Shown here: piece after piece, positions 9,035-18,061 of the stretch
How the letters are laid out: every line of letters begins with the position of its first letter
Position numbering within the stretch: position 1 is the first letter of the stretch
Assembly (NCBI RefSeq): GCF_008973665.1
Contig: NZ_WACP01000003.1
Coordinates: 386,661 to 450,660 of the forward strand
Length of the DNA stretch: 64,000 nt
DNA from: Paenibacillus tengchongensis
GTDB lineage: Bacteria > Bacillota > Bacilli > Paenibacillales > Paenibacillaceae
Reading direction: 5' to 3'
Made by a program: the position numbers and the translations under genes
The notes under the pieces: model-generated
What the model saw: the letters and a program-made list of their open reading frames with translations, nothing else
Told to the model about the DNA's origin: nothing
Databases searched by the model: none

Positions 9035-10228
9035 CTATTTTACTGAAAGAACCGGATTCAACTGCTGGGCAGGACCAAAGAACTCATAGTGAATCTGTTC
9101 TTCCTTCATGCCAAGCGCGCGCAGCCCCCGGATCATGGCCTCCATAAAAGGTACAGGTCCGCAAACGTAAGCGTCGCCGGTGATATCCACATATTTGCCC
9201 AGCGTCTCACCTGTGATAATACCGTCCGGTCCCCCGGAATAGAAGAACTTGGTCTCGACATGGCTCATTGCGGCAGCGTGCTTCTCGACATCCGCGCGGA
9301 AAGCGGCAAGGGATTCGTTCCGTGCGGAGTGCAGAAATACGGTTGGCCGCTCCGGCGTAGCCGCCGCCACCGTCTCGAACATGCTCATCATCGGTGTAAT
9401 GCCTACACCGCCGGAAATAAAGGCTACCGGTGTAGTCTTTGCAGTATCAAGAACAAACTCTCCGGCTGGAGGGCTAACCTCAACGGTGTCGCCTTCGTTA
9501 AGCTGCTGGTGAAGATACAGGGAAACCACGCCATTCGAGTCCTGATTCTCTTCGCGCTTCACGGAAATACGGAATTCATCGTCCGCAGGCGCCTGGGACA
9601 GGCTGTACTGGCGGATCATCATGTACTCTTCGCCCGGAATCGAAACCCGTACAGAAATGTACTGTCCTGGCTTATAGTCCGGAACCTTGGAGCCGTCCGC
9701 AGGCTTCAGATAGAAGGAGGTGATGTTCTCGCTTTCCCGGATTTTGCGGGCAACGGTGAACGGTTTGAAGAAATTCCAGCCGTGCTCCTGTTCTCTGGCT
9801 GTCTTGTACATATCGGCTTCAACCCCGATAAAGGCATCGGCAATAACACCATATGCTTCTTCCCAGGCTTTGAGAATCTCCGGAGTCGCTGCATCGCCAA
9901 GCACTTCCTTAATGGCCTTCAGCAGGAATTCGCCGACAATCGGATACTGCTCCGGTTTAATTCCGAGGCTGACATGCTTGTGGGCAATCTGCACGACCGC
10001 CGGCAGGATGTTCTCCAGGTTGTCGATGTGAACGGCTGCCGCATATACGGCGTTTGCCAACGCCGCCTGCTGGCGTCCCTGGACCTGGTTCGCATGGTTA
10101 AACACGTTCAGCAGCTCCGGATGGGCGGCCAACATATTGCGGTAAAATACAGTGGTAATCGTGGTTCCATGTTCGGCTAATACAGGTGCTGTTGATTTAA
10201 CAATTTCTCTGGTTTGTTCGGATAACAT
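9035..10228 (-). CDS. hmp: Flavohemoglobin, nitric oxide dioxygenase
   Basis: A 397-residue flavohemoprotein that oxidises NO to nitrate using O2 and NAD(P)H in the cytosol. Residues 1-140 are a globin with distal Tyr29 (TVFYRN) and proximal His85 (AHKHVSLGI). An FAD domain follows with RQYSLSQAP, and then an NAD-binding domain with FISGGVGITPMMSMFE and the closing YEFFGPAQ. Length is normal. The ribosome site GAGGAG precedes the start. It is divergent from nsrR, the NO-sensing repressor that usually controls hmp, and lies beside the nitrate reduction block that produces NO as a by-product. Confidence 0.97.
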   Translation of the reverse strand: MLSEQTREIVKSTAPVLAEHGTTITTVFYRNMLAAHPELLNVFNHANQVQGRQQAALANAVYAAAVHIDNLENILPAVVQIAHKHVSLGIKPEQYPIVGEFLLKAIKEVLGDAATPEILKAWEEAYGVIADAFIGVEADMYKTAREQEHGWNFFKPFTVARKIRESENITSFYLKPADGSKVPDYKPGQYISVRVSIPGEEYMMIRQYSLSQAPADDEFRISVKREENQDSNGVVSLYLHQQLNEGDTVEVSPPAGEFVLDTAKTTPVAFISGGVGITPMMSMFETVAAATPERPTVFLHSARNESLAAFRADVEKHAAAMSHVETKFFYSGGPDGIITGETLGKYVDITGDAYVCGPVPFMEAMIRGLRALGMKEEQIHYEFFGPAQQLNPVLSVK

Positions 10229-10270
10229 AGTTTTCGACTCCTCTCGAATATCACGAATTTAATATATACG

Positions 10271-10286
10271 CTTTTTAACTAAAAAG
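10271..10286. promoter_or_regulatory. Candidate NsrR operator between hmp and nsrR
   Basis: CTTTTTA and TAAAAAG form a palindrome around a 2-base centre, flanked by TATATA-like sequence on both sides, 43 bases before the hmp start. AT-rich dyads are typical of Rrf2-type NO regulators. The assignment rests on position between the two genes. Confidence 0.45.
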
Positions 10287-10325
10287 ATATATTTAAAATA
10301 CCACTTTAACAAAATGGACAATTTA

Positions 10326-10346
10326 TATGCTATTATTTGTAGCATA
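10326..10346. promoter_or_regulatory. Inverted repeat in the nsrR leader
   Basis: TATGCTA and TAGCATA form 7-base perfect arms around TTATTTG, 35 bases before the nsrR start. A similar ACTATGCAT follows at 10355-10363. It could be an autoregulatory site or a short RNA hairpin. Confidence 0.35.
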
Positions 10347-10380
10347 GATCACATACTATGCATTGGTTTAGGGGTGGGGT

Positions 10381-10917
10381 ATGAGGCTCACATTGTACAC
10401 CGATTTCTCCCTGCGGATCCTGATTTATTTGGGGAGCAAGAACCGCAGTGAATTGTCTACTATACAAGAGATATCCGGGAAATACGGGATTTCCAAGAAT
10501 CATTTGATGAAGGTGTCGCATGAGCTGGGGAAAGCGGGATACATTGAGACAGTGAGGGGGCGCCGGGGAGGGATACGGCTGGCGCTTGCCCCGGAACAGA
10601 TTAATATCGGTGCGGTTGTCCGCAGGATGGAGGACGATTTCTATCTGGTGGAATGCTTCCAGCCTTCCGGGGGCCGCTGCCCGATCAGCCCGGTGTGCAG
10701 ACTGAAAGGAGCGCTCGGACGGGCGCTCCAGGCCTATTTGCAAGTGCTGGATGAATACACGCTGCAGGATTTATTAGTGAATACCGAAGATCTGCGGGTA
10801 CTGCTGCAATTGAATGAGAACATCAGCCCTGTCCGAACAGCAGACGCTCCTCTTCCCGGCTATGAACGGCATTCACCACCAGCAGGGCATGAAACTGCAG
10901 AAGCACCTCCGGAGTGA
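10381..10917 (+). CDS. nsrR: NsrR, Rrf2-family iron-sulfur NO-sensing repressor
   Basis: A 178-residue Rrf2 regulator. The N-terminal winged helix (MRLTLYTDFSLRILIYL, GISKNHLMKVSHELGKAGYI) is followed by the family RGRRGGIRL. Cysteines at 92, 100 and 106 (ECF, RCPISPVC) hold an iron-sulfur cluster and have the same numbering as Bacillus subtilis NsrR. NO damages the cluster and releases repression of hmp and nitrite or nitrate genes. The C-terminal 30 residues beyond LLQLNENI are an extension without family similarity. This extension overlaps the hemerythrin-like gene on the opposite strand by 95 bases. Confidence 0.93.
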   Translation: MRLTLYTDFSLRILIYLGSKNRSELSTIQEISGKYGISKNHLMKVSHELGKAGYIETVRGRRGGIRLALAPEQINIGAVVRRMEDDFYLVECFQPSGGRCPISPVCRLKGALGRALQAYLQVLDEYTLQDLLVNTEDLRVLLQLNENISPVRTADAPLPGYERHSPPAGHETAEAPPE

Positions 10918-11242
10918 GGCCTTGCTCAGCCAATAGGACCTTAACGTCCCGTACAATGATCCGCATCAATTCATGGTCGCGGGCAAGCCGCAGAACATCA
11001 TCTGCCAGCCCGGGGTTCTGCTGCGCCATGTCCTGATAGAAGCCTTCTTCTTCGGCGTCGGCATGACTGATGATCCGTGTCTCCCAATACTCGATCAAAT
11101 GCTCGGCCGCCTGGCGCGCCACGGCAAATTCCTTGGCGATCAGCAGCTCCTCCACTTCTTCGGTTTTGGCTGCCGCACCGGACAGGCCTCCTTCGTGAAT
11201 GGCATGGTGGGCAGCGTGCTGCCATAATGATGGTCCTGGCAT
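10823..11242 (-). CDS. Hemerythrin HHE-domain protein
   Basis: A 139-residue all-helical protein with histidines and acids placed as in hemerythrin-like domains: HHAIHEGG, ISHADAEEEGFYQD, ARDHELMR and FHALLVVNAVHSREEERLL. These would hold a di-iron centre that binds O2 or NO or stores iron. ATG 11242 is preferred because GAGAGG lies about 9 bases before it; the frame is open to 11281 with weaker starts. It converges on nsrR and overlaps its end by 95 bases. Its place between nsrR and narG suggests a link to NO or oxygen handling, which is inference. Confidence 0.85.
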   Translation of the reverse strand: MPGPSLWQHAAHHAIHEGGLSGAAAKTEEVEELLIAKEFAVARQAAEHLIEYWETRIISHADAEEEGFYQDMAQQNPGLADDVLRLARDHELMRIIVRDVKVLLAEQGLTPEVLLQFHALLVVNAVHSREEERLLFGQG

Positions 11243-11328
11243 CAGGCTCATCCTCTCATTTTTTATTTCATAGTATAGCATGGAAGCCGCCGTTAAAATT
11301 ACCGGTAAGGAATTCCCCGCAGCGAAAG

Positions 11329-11340
11329 AGGGAAATCCCT
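11329..11340. promoter_or_regulatory. AGGGN4CCCT palindrome upstream of narG (possible NreC site)
   Basis: AGGGAAATCCCT is a palindromic box of the type reported for NreC in staphylococci (a GGG-N4-CCC core). It is 201 bases before narG. Closely matching boxes occur before narK, and nreC itself is in this window. Confidence 0.5.
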
Positions 11341-11378
11341 GAGCCGCTTTTTAGTTCAAAATTTTAATAGTGTTCCGC

Positions 11379-11406
11379 AGCCCCGCTCATGGAGAGCGGG
11401 GCTTTT
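11379..11406 (+). terminator. Terminator-like hairpin in the hemerythrin-narG intergenic region
   Basis: AGCCCCGCTC and GAGCGGGGCT form a 10-base perfect stem with a 5-base loop, followed by TTTT on the plus strand. Both flanking genes start outward from this region, so no annotated gene ends here. It may be a leader attenuator or the end of a short RNA started near 11282-11375. Confidence 0.6.
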
Positions 11407-11438
11407 GCTATGCCGCCCTTTGCCGGCGCCTATAATCA

Positions 11439-11479
11439 AGGGATTTCCCGTTCCTCAATAGGACATTCCCTAATGGGAA
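11439..11479. promoter_or_regulatory. Two GGG/CCC dyads before the narG promoter (possible NreC sites)
   Basis: AGGGATTTCCC (11439-11449) has the GGG-N4-CCC core, and TTCCCTAATGGGAA (11466-11479) is a related inverted arrangement. A -10-like CATAAT at 11497-11502 lies 27 bases from the centre of the second dyad. No good -35 is seen, as expected for an activated promoter. Confidence 0.5.
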
Positions 11480-11541
11480 CCGCGAGGCGGTAGATTCATA
11501 ATGGAGTTAATGAGTGTTCTGCAAAGGAGTGTACGACATCG

Positions 11542-14500
11542 ATGAAGAAGAAATTCGGCCTCAATTTTTTCAAACCGCTTGAGAGCTATTCCGGGAACTG
11601 GTCCATTCTCGAGGAGAAGAACCGCGATTGGGAGAACATGTACCGTCAGCGCTGGTCCCATGACAAGGTTGTCCGCACGACCCACGGAGTGAACTGTACC
11701 GGCTCCTGCAGCTGGAAGGTATTCGTGAAGAACGGAATCATCACCTGGGAGAACCAGCAGATAGATTATCCTTCCTGCGGTCCGGATATGCCGGAATTCG
11801 AGCCGCGCGGGTGTCCCCGCGGAGCTACCTTTTCCTGGTATGAGTACAGCCCGCTGCGTGTGAAATATCCTTATGTCCGCGGCAAGCTGTGGCGGCTGTG
11901 GCAGACCGCGCTGTCCGAGCATGACAACTACATTGATGCCTGGGCCAGCATTGTCGAGAATCCTGATAAGTCCAGCCAGTACAAACAAGCCCGCGGCAAA
12001 GGCGGACATATCCGCGTAGCCTGGGATGATGTACTCCGCCTCATTTCAGCCCAGCTGATCTATACAATCCGCAAGTATGGCCCGGACCGGATTGCCGGCT
12101 TCACGCCGATTCCGGCTATGTCTATGGTCAGCTATGCCTCGGGAGCCCGCTTCATATCGCTGCTTGGCGGACAGATGCTGAGCTTCTATGACTGGTATGC
12201 CGATCTTCCGCCGGCCTCGCCGCAGATCTGGGGAGAACAGACGGACGTACCGGAATCCTCCGACTGGTACAATGCCGGATATTTGATGATGTGGGGCTCC
12301 AATGTGCCGCTGACGCGGACACCGGATGCCCACTTCATGACCGAGGTGCGCTATAAAGGCACGAAGGTTGTCTCGGTAGCGCCGGATCACGCGGAGAATG
12401 TCAAATTCGCCGACAACTGGCTGGCGCCGAATCCGGGAACTGACGCTGCGCTTGCTCAGGCGATGACCCATGTCATTCTGAACGAGTTCTACCATGAACG
12501 CCGGGAAGCGCAATTTATTAATTATGCCAAGCAATATACCGATATGCCGTTCCTGATCCTGCTGGATGAGCACGAGGATTCCTGGAAGGGCGGGCGGTTC
12601 CTGCGGGCCAGCGATCTGGGCGACACCACGCCGCATGCCGAATGGAAGCCGGTGATCTTCGACGAAGCTGCCGGCGAAGTTATCGTGCCGGGCGGCACCA
12701 TGGGCCAGCGCTGGGAGGAAGGCAAAGCCTGGAACCTGATTCTGGAGCGGGAAGACGGCACTAAGATTGAGCCGGCGCTCAGTATGGAAGAGCATGGGGG
12801 GCAATGGACAGAAATTGTGTTCCCTTACTTTGACAATGCCAGCAACGGCGTATTCAAACGGGTCATTCCGGTCCGGACCATCCGGCTGGCAGACGGCACA
12901 GAGCGGCTGGCGGCTACCGTGTACGATCTGATGATGAGCCAATACGGTATCGCCCGGACCGCAAGCCCGTTTAATGCCAAAGGGTACACCGATGATCAGT
13001 CCCATTATACGCCGGCCTGGCAGGAGAAGGTTACCGGGGTTAAGGCGAGCGTTGTTGTACAGATCGCCCGCGAATTCGCCCAGAATTCCCTTGATACGGG
13101 CGGCCGTTCGATGATCATTATGGGGGCGGGCATCAATCACTGGTTCAACAGCGATACGATCTACCGTTCGATCCTGAACCTGGTCGTACTGACCGCATCC
13201 CAGGGTGTCAACGGCGGGGGCTGGGCCCATTATGTGGGACAGGAGAAATGCCGTCCGATCGAAGGCTGGTCTACCGTCGCCTTCGCCAAAGACTGGCAGG
13301 GTGCGGCCCGCCAGCAGAATGCTACTTCCTTCTTCTACTTCGCCACCGATCAGTGGCGGTATGAGGAGAGCGGCACTGATTCCCTGAAGTCGCCTACCGG
13401 CGGGGAAGTGGCTTACCGCCATCCGGCCGACTACAACGTGCTTGCAGCCCGTCTTGGCTGGCTGCCGTCTTTCCCGCAATTCAACAAGAACAGCCTGCTG
13501 TTCGCCGAAGAAGCTGCGCAGCAGGGCAAGACCGCGAACAGCGATATCGTGGGCCATGCCCTGGAGGAGCTGAAATCGCGCAAGACCCGTTTCGCTGTAG
13601 AAGATCCGGGTGCACCCGAGAACTTCCCGCGCTCGCTGTTTATCTGGCGCTCGAATCTGATCTCCAGCTCGGCTAAGGGGCAGGAGTATTTCATGAAGCA
13701 TCTGCTGGGCGCGTCGGACGGCTTGCTGGCTGAACCGAATACCGAAGAGAAGCCGGAGGAAATCATCTGGCGCGAGGATGTGGAAGGCAAGCTGGATCTC
13801 ATGGTTGCGCTGGACTTCCGGATGACGACTACGCCGCTGTATGCAGATATCGTACTGCCTGCGGCAACCTGGTATGAAAAGACCGACCTGTCTTCGACCG
13901 ACATGCATCCGTTTGTACATCCGTTCAATCCGGCCGTCAATCCGCTGTGGGAATCCCGCTCCGACTGGGATATATACCGCGGGCTGGCCGAAGTATTCTC
14001 GGAGATGGCTAAATCGCATCTTCCGGGCATCTATAAAGATCTGGTCTCCACACCGCTTGGACATGACTCCATCGGCGAAATTTCACAGCCGCTGGGGATG
14101 GTGAAGGATTGGGCCAAGGGCGAGGTTGACGCCGTTCCGGGTAGAACGATGCCGAACCTGAGCATCGTAGAACGGGACTATACGAAGATTCACGATAAAT
14201 TCATTTCGCTCGGCCCGAATCTCGCGGTCGGCAAAGCCGGTGCTCACGGCATCAGCTTCTCTGTGGCTGAAGAATACGAAGAGCTGAAGAAGCTGAGCGG
14301 TGTGTACTACGACGAATCGATTAAGAACGGCCTGCCGAAGCTGGCGACCGCCCGTCAGGCGGCCGATGCCATCCTGCATCTGTCGTCGGCCACGAACGGC
14401 CGCGTATCCCAGAAGGCATATGCACAGGCCGAGAAAGATTCGGGCGTCGAGCTGCGCGATATCTCGGCCGACCGGGCGGCGGAGCGGATTACCTTCCAGA

Positions 14501-15216
14501 GCATCACGGCACAGCCGCGGGAAGTCATCCCGACGCCGGTATTCAGCGGCTCGAACAAGCAGGGCCGCCGGTATTCGCCGTTCACGACCAATATCGAACG
14601 GCTCGTTCCCTTCCGGACATTGACCGGAAGACAGCATTTCTATATTGACCATGAAATCTTCCAGCAGTTCGGCGAGGCACTGCCGGTCTACAAGCCGACC
14701 CTGCCGCCGATGGTATTCGGTCCGCGCGACAAGAAAGTGAAGGGCGGCCAGGATTCGCTGGTTCTCCGGTATCTGACGCCGCACGGCAAGTGGAATATCC
14801 ATTCCACCTATCAGGATAACCAGCATATGCTGACGCTCTTCCGCGGCGGCCCGACCGTTTGGATCAACGACGAGGATGCAGACGGCCACGGCATTAACGA
14901 CAATGACTGGCTGGAGGTCTACAACCGCAACGGTGTTGTCACCGCCCGGGCGGTTGTCAGCCACCGGATGCCGCGCGGCACCATGTTTATGTACCATGCC
15001 CAGGATAAGCACATTCAAGTGCCGGGCTCGGAAATTACCGATACACGCGGGGGGAGTCATAATGCGCCTACCCGGATCCATCTGAAGCCTACGCAGATGG
15101 TCGGCGGCTACGCTCAGCTCAGCTACGGTTTCAACTACTACGGTCCTATCGGCAACCAGCGTGATGTCTACGTAGCCGTCCGCAAGAAGAAGGAGGTTGA
15201 CTGGCTTGAAAATTAA
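11542..15216 (+). CDS. narG: Respiratory nitrate reductase alpha subunit
   Basis: A 1224-residue molybdenum enzyme that reduces nitrate to nitrite on the cytoplasmic face of the membrane. His48, Cys52, Cys56 and Cys91 (THGVNCTGSC, RGCPRGATF) form the FS0 cluster site. The Mo-ligating Asp is in SFYDWYADLP. Further typical blocks are WGSNVPLTRTPDAHF, GAGINHWFNSD and MFMYHAQDKH. No twin-arginine signal is needed in this cytoplasm-facing type. AAAGGAG precedes the ATG by 12 bases, which is long but no other start fits. It is the first gene of narGHJI; narH overlaps its end by 11 bases. Confidence 0.98.
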   Translation: MKKKFGLNFFKPLESYSGNWSILEEKNRDWENMYRQRWSHDKVVRTTHGVNCTGSCSWKVFVKNGIITWENQQIDYPSCGPDMPEFEPRGCPRGATFSWYEYSPLRVKYPYVRGKLWRLWQTALSEHDNYIDAWASIVENPDKSSQYKQARGKGGHIRVAWDDVLRLISAQLIYTIRKYGPDRIAGFTPIPAMSMVSYASGARFISLLGGQMLSFYDWYADLPPASPQIWGEQTDVPESSDWYNAGYLMMWGSNVPLTRTPDAHFMTEVRYKGTKVVSVAPDHAENVKFADNWLAPNPGTDAALAQAMTHVILNEFYHERREAQFINYAKQYTDMPFLILLDEHEDSWKGGRFLRASDLGDTTPHAEWKPVIFDEAAGEVIVPGGTMGQRWEEGKAWNLILEREDGTKIEPALSMEEHGGQWTEIVFPYFDNASNGVFKRVIPVRTIRLADGTERLAATVYDLMMSQYGIARTASPFNAKGYTDDQSHYTPAWQEKVTGVKASVVVQIAREFAQNSLDTGGRSMIIMGAGINHWFNSDTIYRSILNLVVLTASQGVNGGGWAHYVGQEKCRPIEGWSTVAFAKDWQGAARQQNATSFFYFATDQWRYEESGTDSLKSPTGGEVAYRHPADYNVLAARLGWLPSFPQFNKNSLLFAEEAAQQGKTANSDIVGHALEELKSRKTRFAVEDPGAPENFPRSLFIWRSNLISSSAKGQEYFMKHLLGASDGLLAEPNTEEKPEEIIWREDVEGKLDLMVALDFRMTTTPLYADIVLPAATWYEKTDLSSTDMHPFVHPFNPAVNPLWESRSDWDIYRGLAEVFSEMAKSHLPGIYKDLVSTPLGHDSIGEISQPLGMVKDWAKGEVDAVPGRTMPNLSIVERDYTKIHDKFISLGPNLAVGKAGAHGISFSVAEEYEELKKLSGVYYDESIKNGLPKLATARQAADAILHLSSATNGRVSQKAYAQAEKDSGVELRDISADRAAERITFQSITAQPREVIPTPVFSGSNKQGRRYSPFTTNIERLVPFRTLTGRQHFYIDHEIFQQFGEALPVYKPTLPPMVFGPRDKKVKGGQDSLVLRYLTPHGKWNIHSTYQDNQHMLTLFRGGPTVWINDEDADGHGINDNDWLEVYNRNGVVTARAVVSHRMPRGTMFMYHAQDKHIQVPGSEITDTRGGSHNAPTRIHLKPTQMVGGYAQLSYGFNYYGPIGNQRDVYVAVRKKKEVDWLEN

Positions 15217-16771
15217 AGCGCAAGTGGCAATGGTAATGAATCTGGATAAATGCATCGGCTGCCATACGTGCAGTGTGACCTGTAAGACAACCTGGACCAA
15301 CCGCAAGGGTGCGGAATATATGTGGTTCAACAATGTGGAGACAAAGCCGGGAATCGGCTATCCGAAGCGCTGGGAAGACCAGGAGCTGTATAAAGGCGGC
15401 TGGCAGCTGCGGAAGGGCAAGCTGGAGCTGAAATCCGGCAACAAGCTGTCCAAGATCGCGCTCGGCAAAATCTTCTACAATCCCGATATGCCGGAAATGA
15501 AGGATTACTATGAACCATGGACTTATAACTACGAGCATCTTACTGAAGCCGGCGAGCAGAAGCACAGCCCGGTCGCCCGTGCCCATTCTGCGGTAACCGG
15601 CGAGAAAATGGACCTCGAATGGGGACCGAACTGGGAGGATGACCTGGCCGGAGCACATGTGACCGGACCGCAGGACCCGAACATCCAGAAGATCGAAGAA
15701 GAAATCAAATTCAATTTCGAGCAGTCCTTTATGCTCTACCTGCCCCGCCTGTGCGAACATTGCCTCAATCCGAGCTGTGTGGCTTCCTGCCCTTCCGGCG
15801 CCATGTACAAACGCGATGAAGACGGCATCGTCCTCGTAGACCAGGAAGCCTGCCGCGGCTGGCGGTATTGCATGACGGGCTGCCCGTACAAGAAGGTTTA
15901 CTTCAACTGGCAGACCAATAAAGCCGAGAAATGCACGTTCTGCTTCCCGCGTGTGGAAGCGGGCCTGCCGACCGTATGCTCCGAAACCTGTACCGGCCGC
16001 ATCCGCTATCTGGGCGTGCTGCTCTATGACGCCGACAAGGTGCATGACGCCGCTTCGGTGCCGGATGAACAGGATCTGTACCAGGCACAGTGCGATCTCT
16101 TCCTGAATCCGCATGATCCGGAGATCATCGCCCAGGCCAAGGCGGACGGCATTTCGCAGGACTGGCTGGAGGCTGCCCAGAACTCGCCGGTTTACAAGCT
16201 GGCCATCGAGCATAAGCTGGCTTTCCCGCTGCATCCGGAATACCGGACGCTGCCGATGGTCTGGTACGTGCCGCCGCTTAGCCCGATCATGAATTATTTT
16301 GAAGGCAAGGATTCGCTGAATAACCCGGATATGATCTTCCCGGCCATCGAAGAGATGCGTACGCCGATCCAGTATCTGGCGAACATGCTGACAGCGGGCG
16401 ATACCGAGACCGTCAAAGAAGCACTGCAGCGGATGGCGATGATGCGTTCTTTCAAACGCGCCCAGTCAACCGGGCAGGAATTTGACGCCGCCCGTCTGGA
16501 ACGCGTAGGAATGACTGCACAGCAGATGGAAGATTTGTACCGGCTGCTGGCCATCGCCAAGTATGAAGACCGCTTTGTGATTCCGACCTCCCACAAGGAG
16601 CAGCATATGAATCCTTACCGCGCCCAAGGCTCGGCGGGCTTCGGCGATCTAATGGGGGATATGGGCTCCGGCTGCAGTGGCTGCGGTCCGGCCAGCGCAC
16701 CCGGCATCACCATCAAGGACGGCAAACAAACGCTTGAAGAGAATTTCTACGGAGGGATCTGGCGTGATTGA
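15206..16771 (+). CDS. narH: Respiratory nitrate reductase beta subunit
   Basis: A 521-residue iron-sulfur protein passing electrons from NarI to NarG. Four cysteine groups are visible: CIGCHTCSVTC, CEHCLNPSCVASC, CRGWRYCMTGC (the tryptophan in place of a cysteine marks the 3Fe-4S cluster) and CTFC with CSETC. The start is TTG 15206, 9 bases after AGGAGG (15191-15196), giving MKIKAQV as in other Bacillales; an earlier in-frame TTG at 15197 overlaps the ribosome site. It overlaps narG and narJ, fitting a tightly coupled operon. Confidence 0.97.
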   Translation: MKIKAQVAMVMNLDKCIGCHTCSVTCKTTWTNRKGAEYMWFNNVETKPGIGYPKRWEDQELYKGGWQLRKGKLELKSGNKLSKIALGKIFYNPDMPEMKDYYEPWTYNYEHLTEAGEQKHSPVARAHSAVTGEKMDLEWGPNWEDDLAGAHVTGPQDPNIQKIEEEIKFNFEQSFMLYLPRLCEHCLNPSCVASCPSGAMYKRDEDGIVLVDQEACRGWRYCMTGCPYKKVYFNWQTNKAEKCTFCFPRVEAGLPTVCSETCTGRIRYLGVLLYDADKVHDAASVPDEQDLYQAQCDLFLNPHDPEIIAQAKADGISQDWLEAAQNSPVYKLAIEHKLAFPLHPEYRTLPMVWYVPPLSPIMNYFEGKDSLNNPDMIFPAIEEMRTPIQYLANMLTAGDTETVKEALQRMAMMRSFKRAQSTGQEFDAARLERVGMTAQQMEDLYRLLAIAKYEDRFVIPTSHKEQHMNPYRAQGSAGFGDLMGDMGSGCSGCGPASAPGITIKDGKQTLEENFYGGIWRD

Positions 16772-17330
16772 TTTAGAGCAATTGCATAAGTATAAGCAAT
16801 CCTTCGGTTATTTCTCTCTGCAGCTCATGTATCCGGAGAAGCTTGATTTCCATCCGGCTTTTCTGGAGGAAGCGTTTGATGCAGCCCATCCGGGTTACGA
16901 ACATGTGCACACTTACTGGATGCTTATGCAGAATTACAGTCTTGAGGAAATCCAGGAGCAGTATGCGGCTACCTTTGATTTTCAGAAGCATTGTGCCCTT
17001 TATATGACTTATTTCAAGTTCGAGGATGCGAAGGAACGGGGACAAATCCTGGCCAAGACGAAGCTGCTCTACGAAATGTTCGGCCTTGAAATGCCGGAGG
17101 GCGAGCTGCCCGATTATTTGCCGCTGATGTGCGAGTTTCTGTACGCCGCAGAGTGGCGCGGAAATCCGGACGCCCAGGAGAATTTCCGGATGCTGATGGC
17201 CATCTTTGAGGACGGCACTTACCATCTGCTTCAAGCGCTGGAGCGGAATGAGAGTCCTTATTTCCATCTGGTCAAAGGATTGCGCGAAACCATTAAGGCT
17301 TGTGTACGACAGGAGGCCCCCCGTTCATGA
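16764..17330 (+). CDS. narJ: Nitrate reductase molybdenum cofactor assembly chaperone
   Basis: A 188-residue helical chaperone that holds NarG while molybdenum cofactor and the FS0 cluster are inserted; it is not part of the final enzyme. Family features are the early FGYFSLQLMYPE and the central YLPLMCEFLYAAE. GTG 16764 is the start, 7 bases after GGAGGG (16751-16756); it overlaps the narH stop by 8 bases. Its own stop overlaps the narI start as ATGA. Confidence 0.95.
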   Translation: MIDLEQLHKYKQSFGYFSLQLMYPEKLDFHPAFLEEAFDAAHPGYEHVHTYWMLMQNYSLEEIQEQYAATFDFQKHCALYMTYFKFEDAKERGQILAKTKLLYEMFGLEMPEGELPDYLPLMCEFLYAAEWRGNPDAQENFRMLMAIFEDGTYHLLQALERNESPYFHLVKGLRETIKACVRQEAPRS

Positions 17331-18013
17331 ATATGTTCAACCAGTTTCTATGGGTAATCGTTCCCTATATGTGTCTCGTCGTCTTTATCGGGGGACATAT
17401 TTACCGCTACCGCAAGGACCAGTTCAACTGGACGGCGAAATCCAGTGAATTCATTGAGAAGAAACAGCTGAAATTCGGCAGCATCCTGTTCCATCTGGGG
17501 ATCATTCCCGTGATTATGGGCCACGTCGCCGGACTCGGCATTCCGAAGTCATGGATGGAGGCGCTCGGTGTAAGCGAACATCTCTATCATATCGGAGCTG
17601 TCTATATCGGCGGGGTTTTCGGTGCAGCAACGCTGGTGGGCATGCTTATTCTGACGTCCCGCCGCTTTACGATCAAGAATGTACGCCGGCTCAGCAGCGC
17701 GTCCGACCTGATAGTCAATACGCTGCTGCTCTTCATCGTCTTTATGGGCATGTATTCCACGGTGGTGACCAATGCCGTCCAGCCTGAATTCGATTACCGG
17801 GAGACGATCTCTGTCTGGTTCCGCGGCCTGTTCATGTTCCGCCCCGACCCGTCGCTGATGGCGGATGTGCCATTCTCTTTTAAGCTGCATATTCTTACCG
17901 GGTTTGCTATTTTCGCCTTTTGGCCGTTTAGCCGTCTGGTCCATGTCTGGAGCGTTCCGTTGAATTATATAGGCAGAAGTTATATCCTATACAGAAGGAA
18001 TAAATCGAATTAA
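17327..18013 (+). CDS. narI: Respiratory nitrate reductase gamma subunit (cytochrome b)
   Basis: A 228-residue membrane protein with five hydrophobic helices that takes electrons from menaquinol through two b hemes and anchors NarGH. Heme-ligand histidines fit LFHLGIIPVIMGHV near the second helix, and KLHILTGF and SRLVHVWSVP in the last. ATG 17327 follows AGGAGG (17311-17316) by 10 bases and overlaps the narJ stop. nreABC follow after only 48 bases with no terminator, so co-transcription is likely. Confidence 0.96.
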   Translation: MNMFNQFLWVIVPYMCLVVFIGGHIYRYRKDQFNWTAKSSEFIEKKQLKFGSILFHLGIIPVIMGHVAGLGIPKSWMEALGVSEHLYHIGAVYIGGVFGAATLVGMLILTSRRFTIKNVRRLSSASDLIVNTLLLFIVFMGMYSTVVTNAVQPEFDYRETISVWFRGLFMFRPDPSLMADVPFSFKLHILTGFAIFAFWPFSRLVHVWSVPLNYIGRSYILYRRNKSN

Positions 18014-18061
18014 GGACGGGAGCGGACGCATCTTCCGCCGTTTACTATAGGAGAGAAAACG

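Noticed and set aside
9089..10180. A 363-residue open frame antisense to hmp
   Set aside because: It lies entirely under a well-conserved gene and encodes no recognisable domain.
12046..14064. A 672-residue open frame antisense to narG
   Set aside because: It mirrors narG codon bias, has no ribosome site or family similarity, and narG on the other strand is certain.
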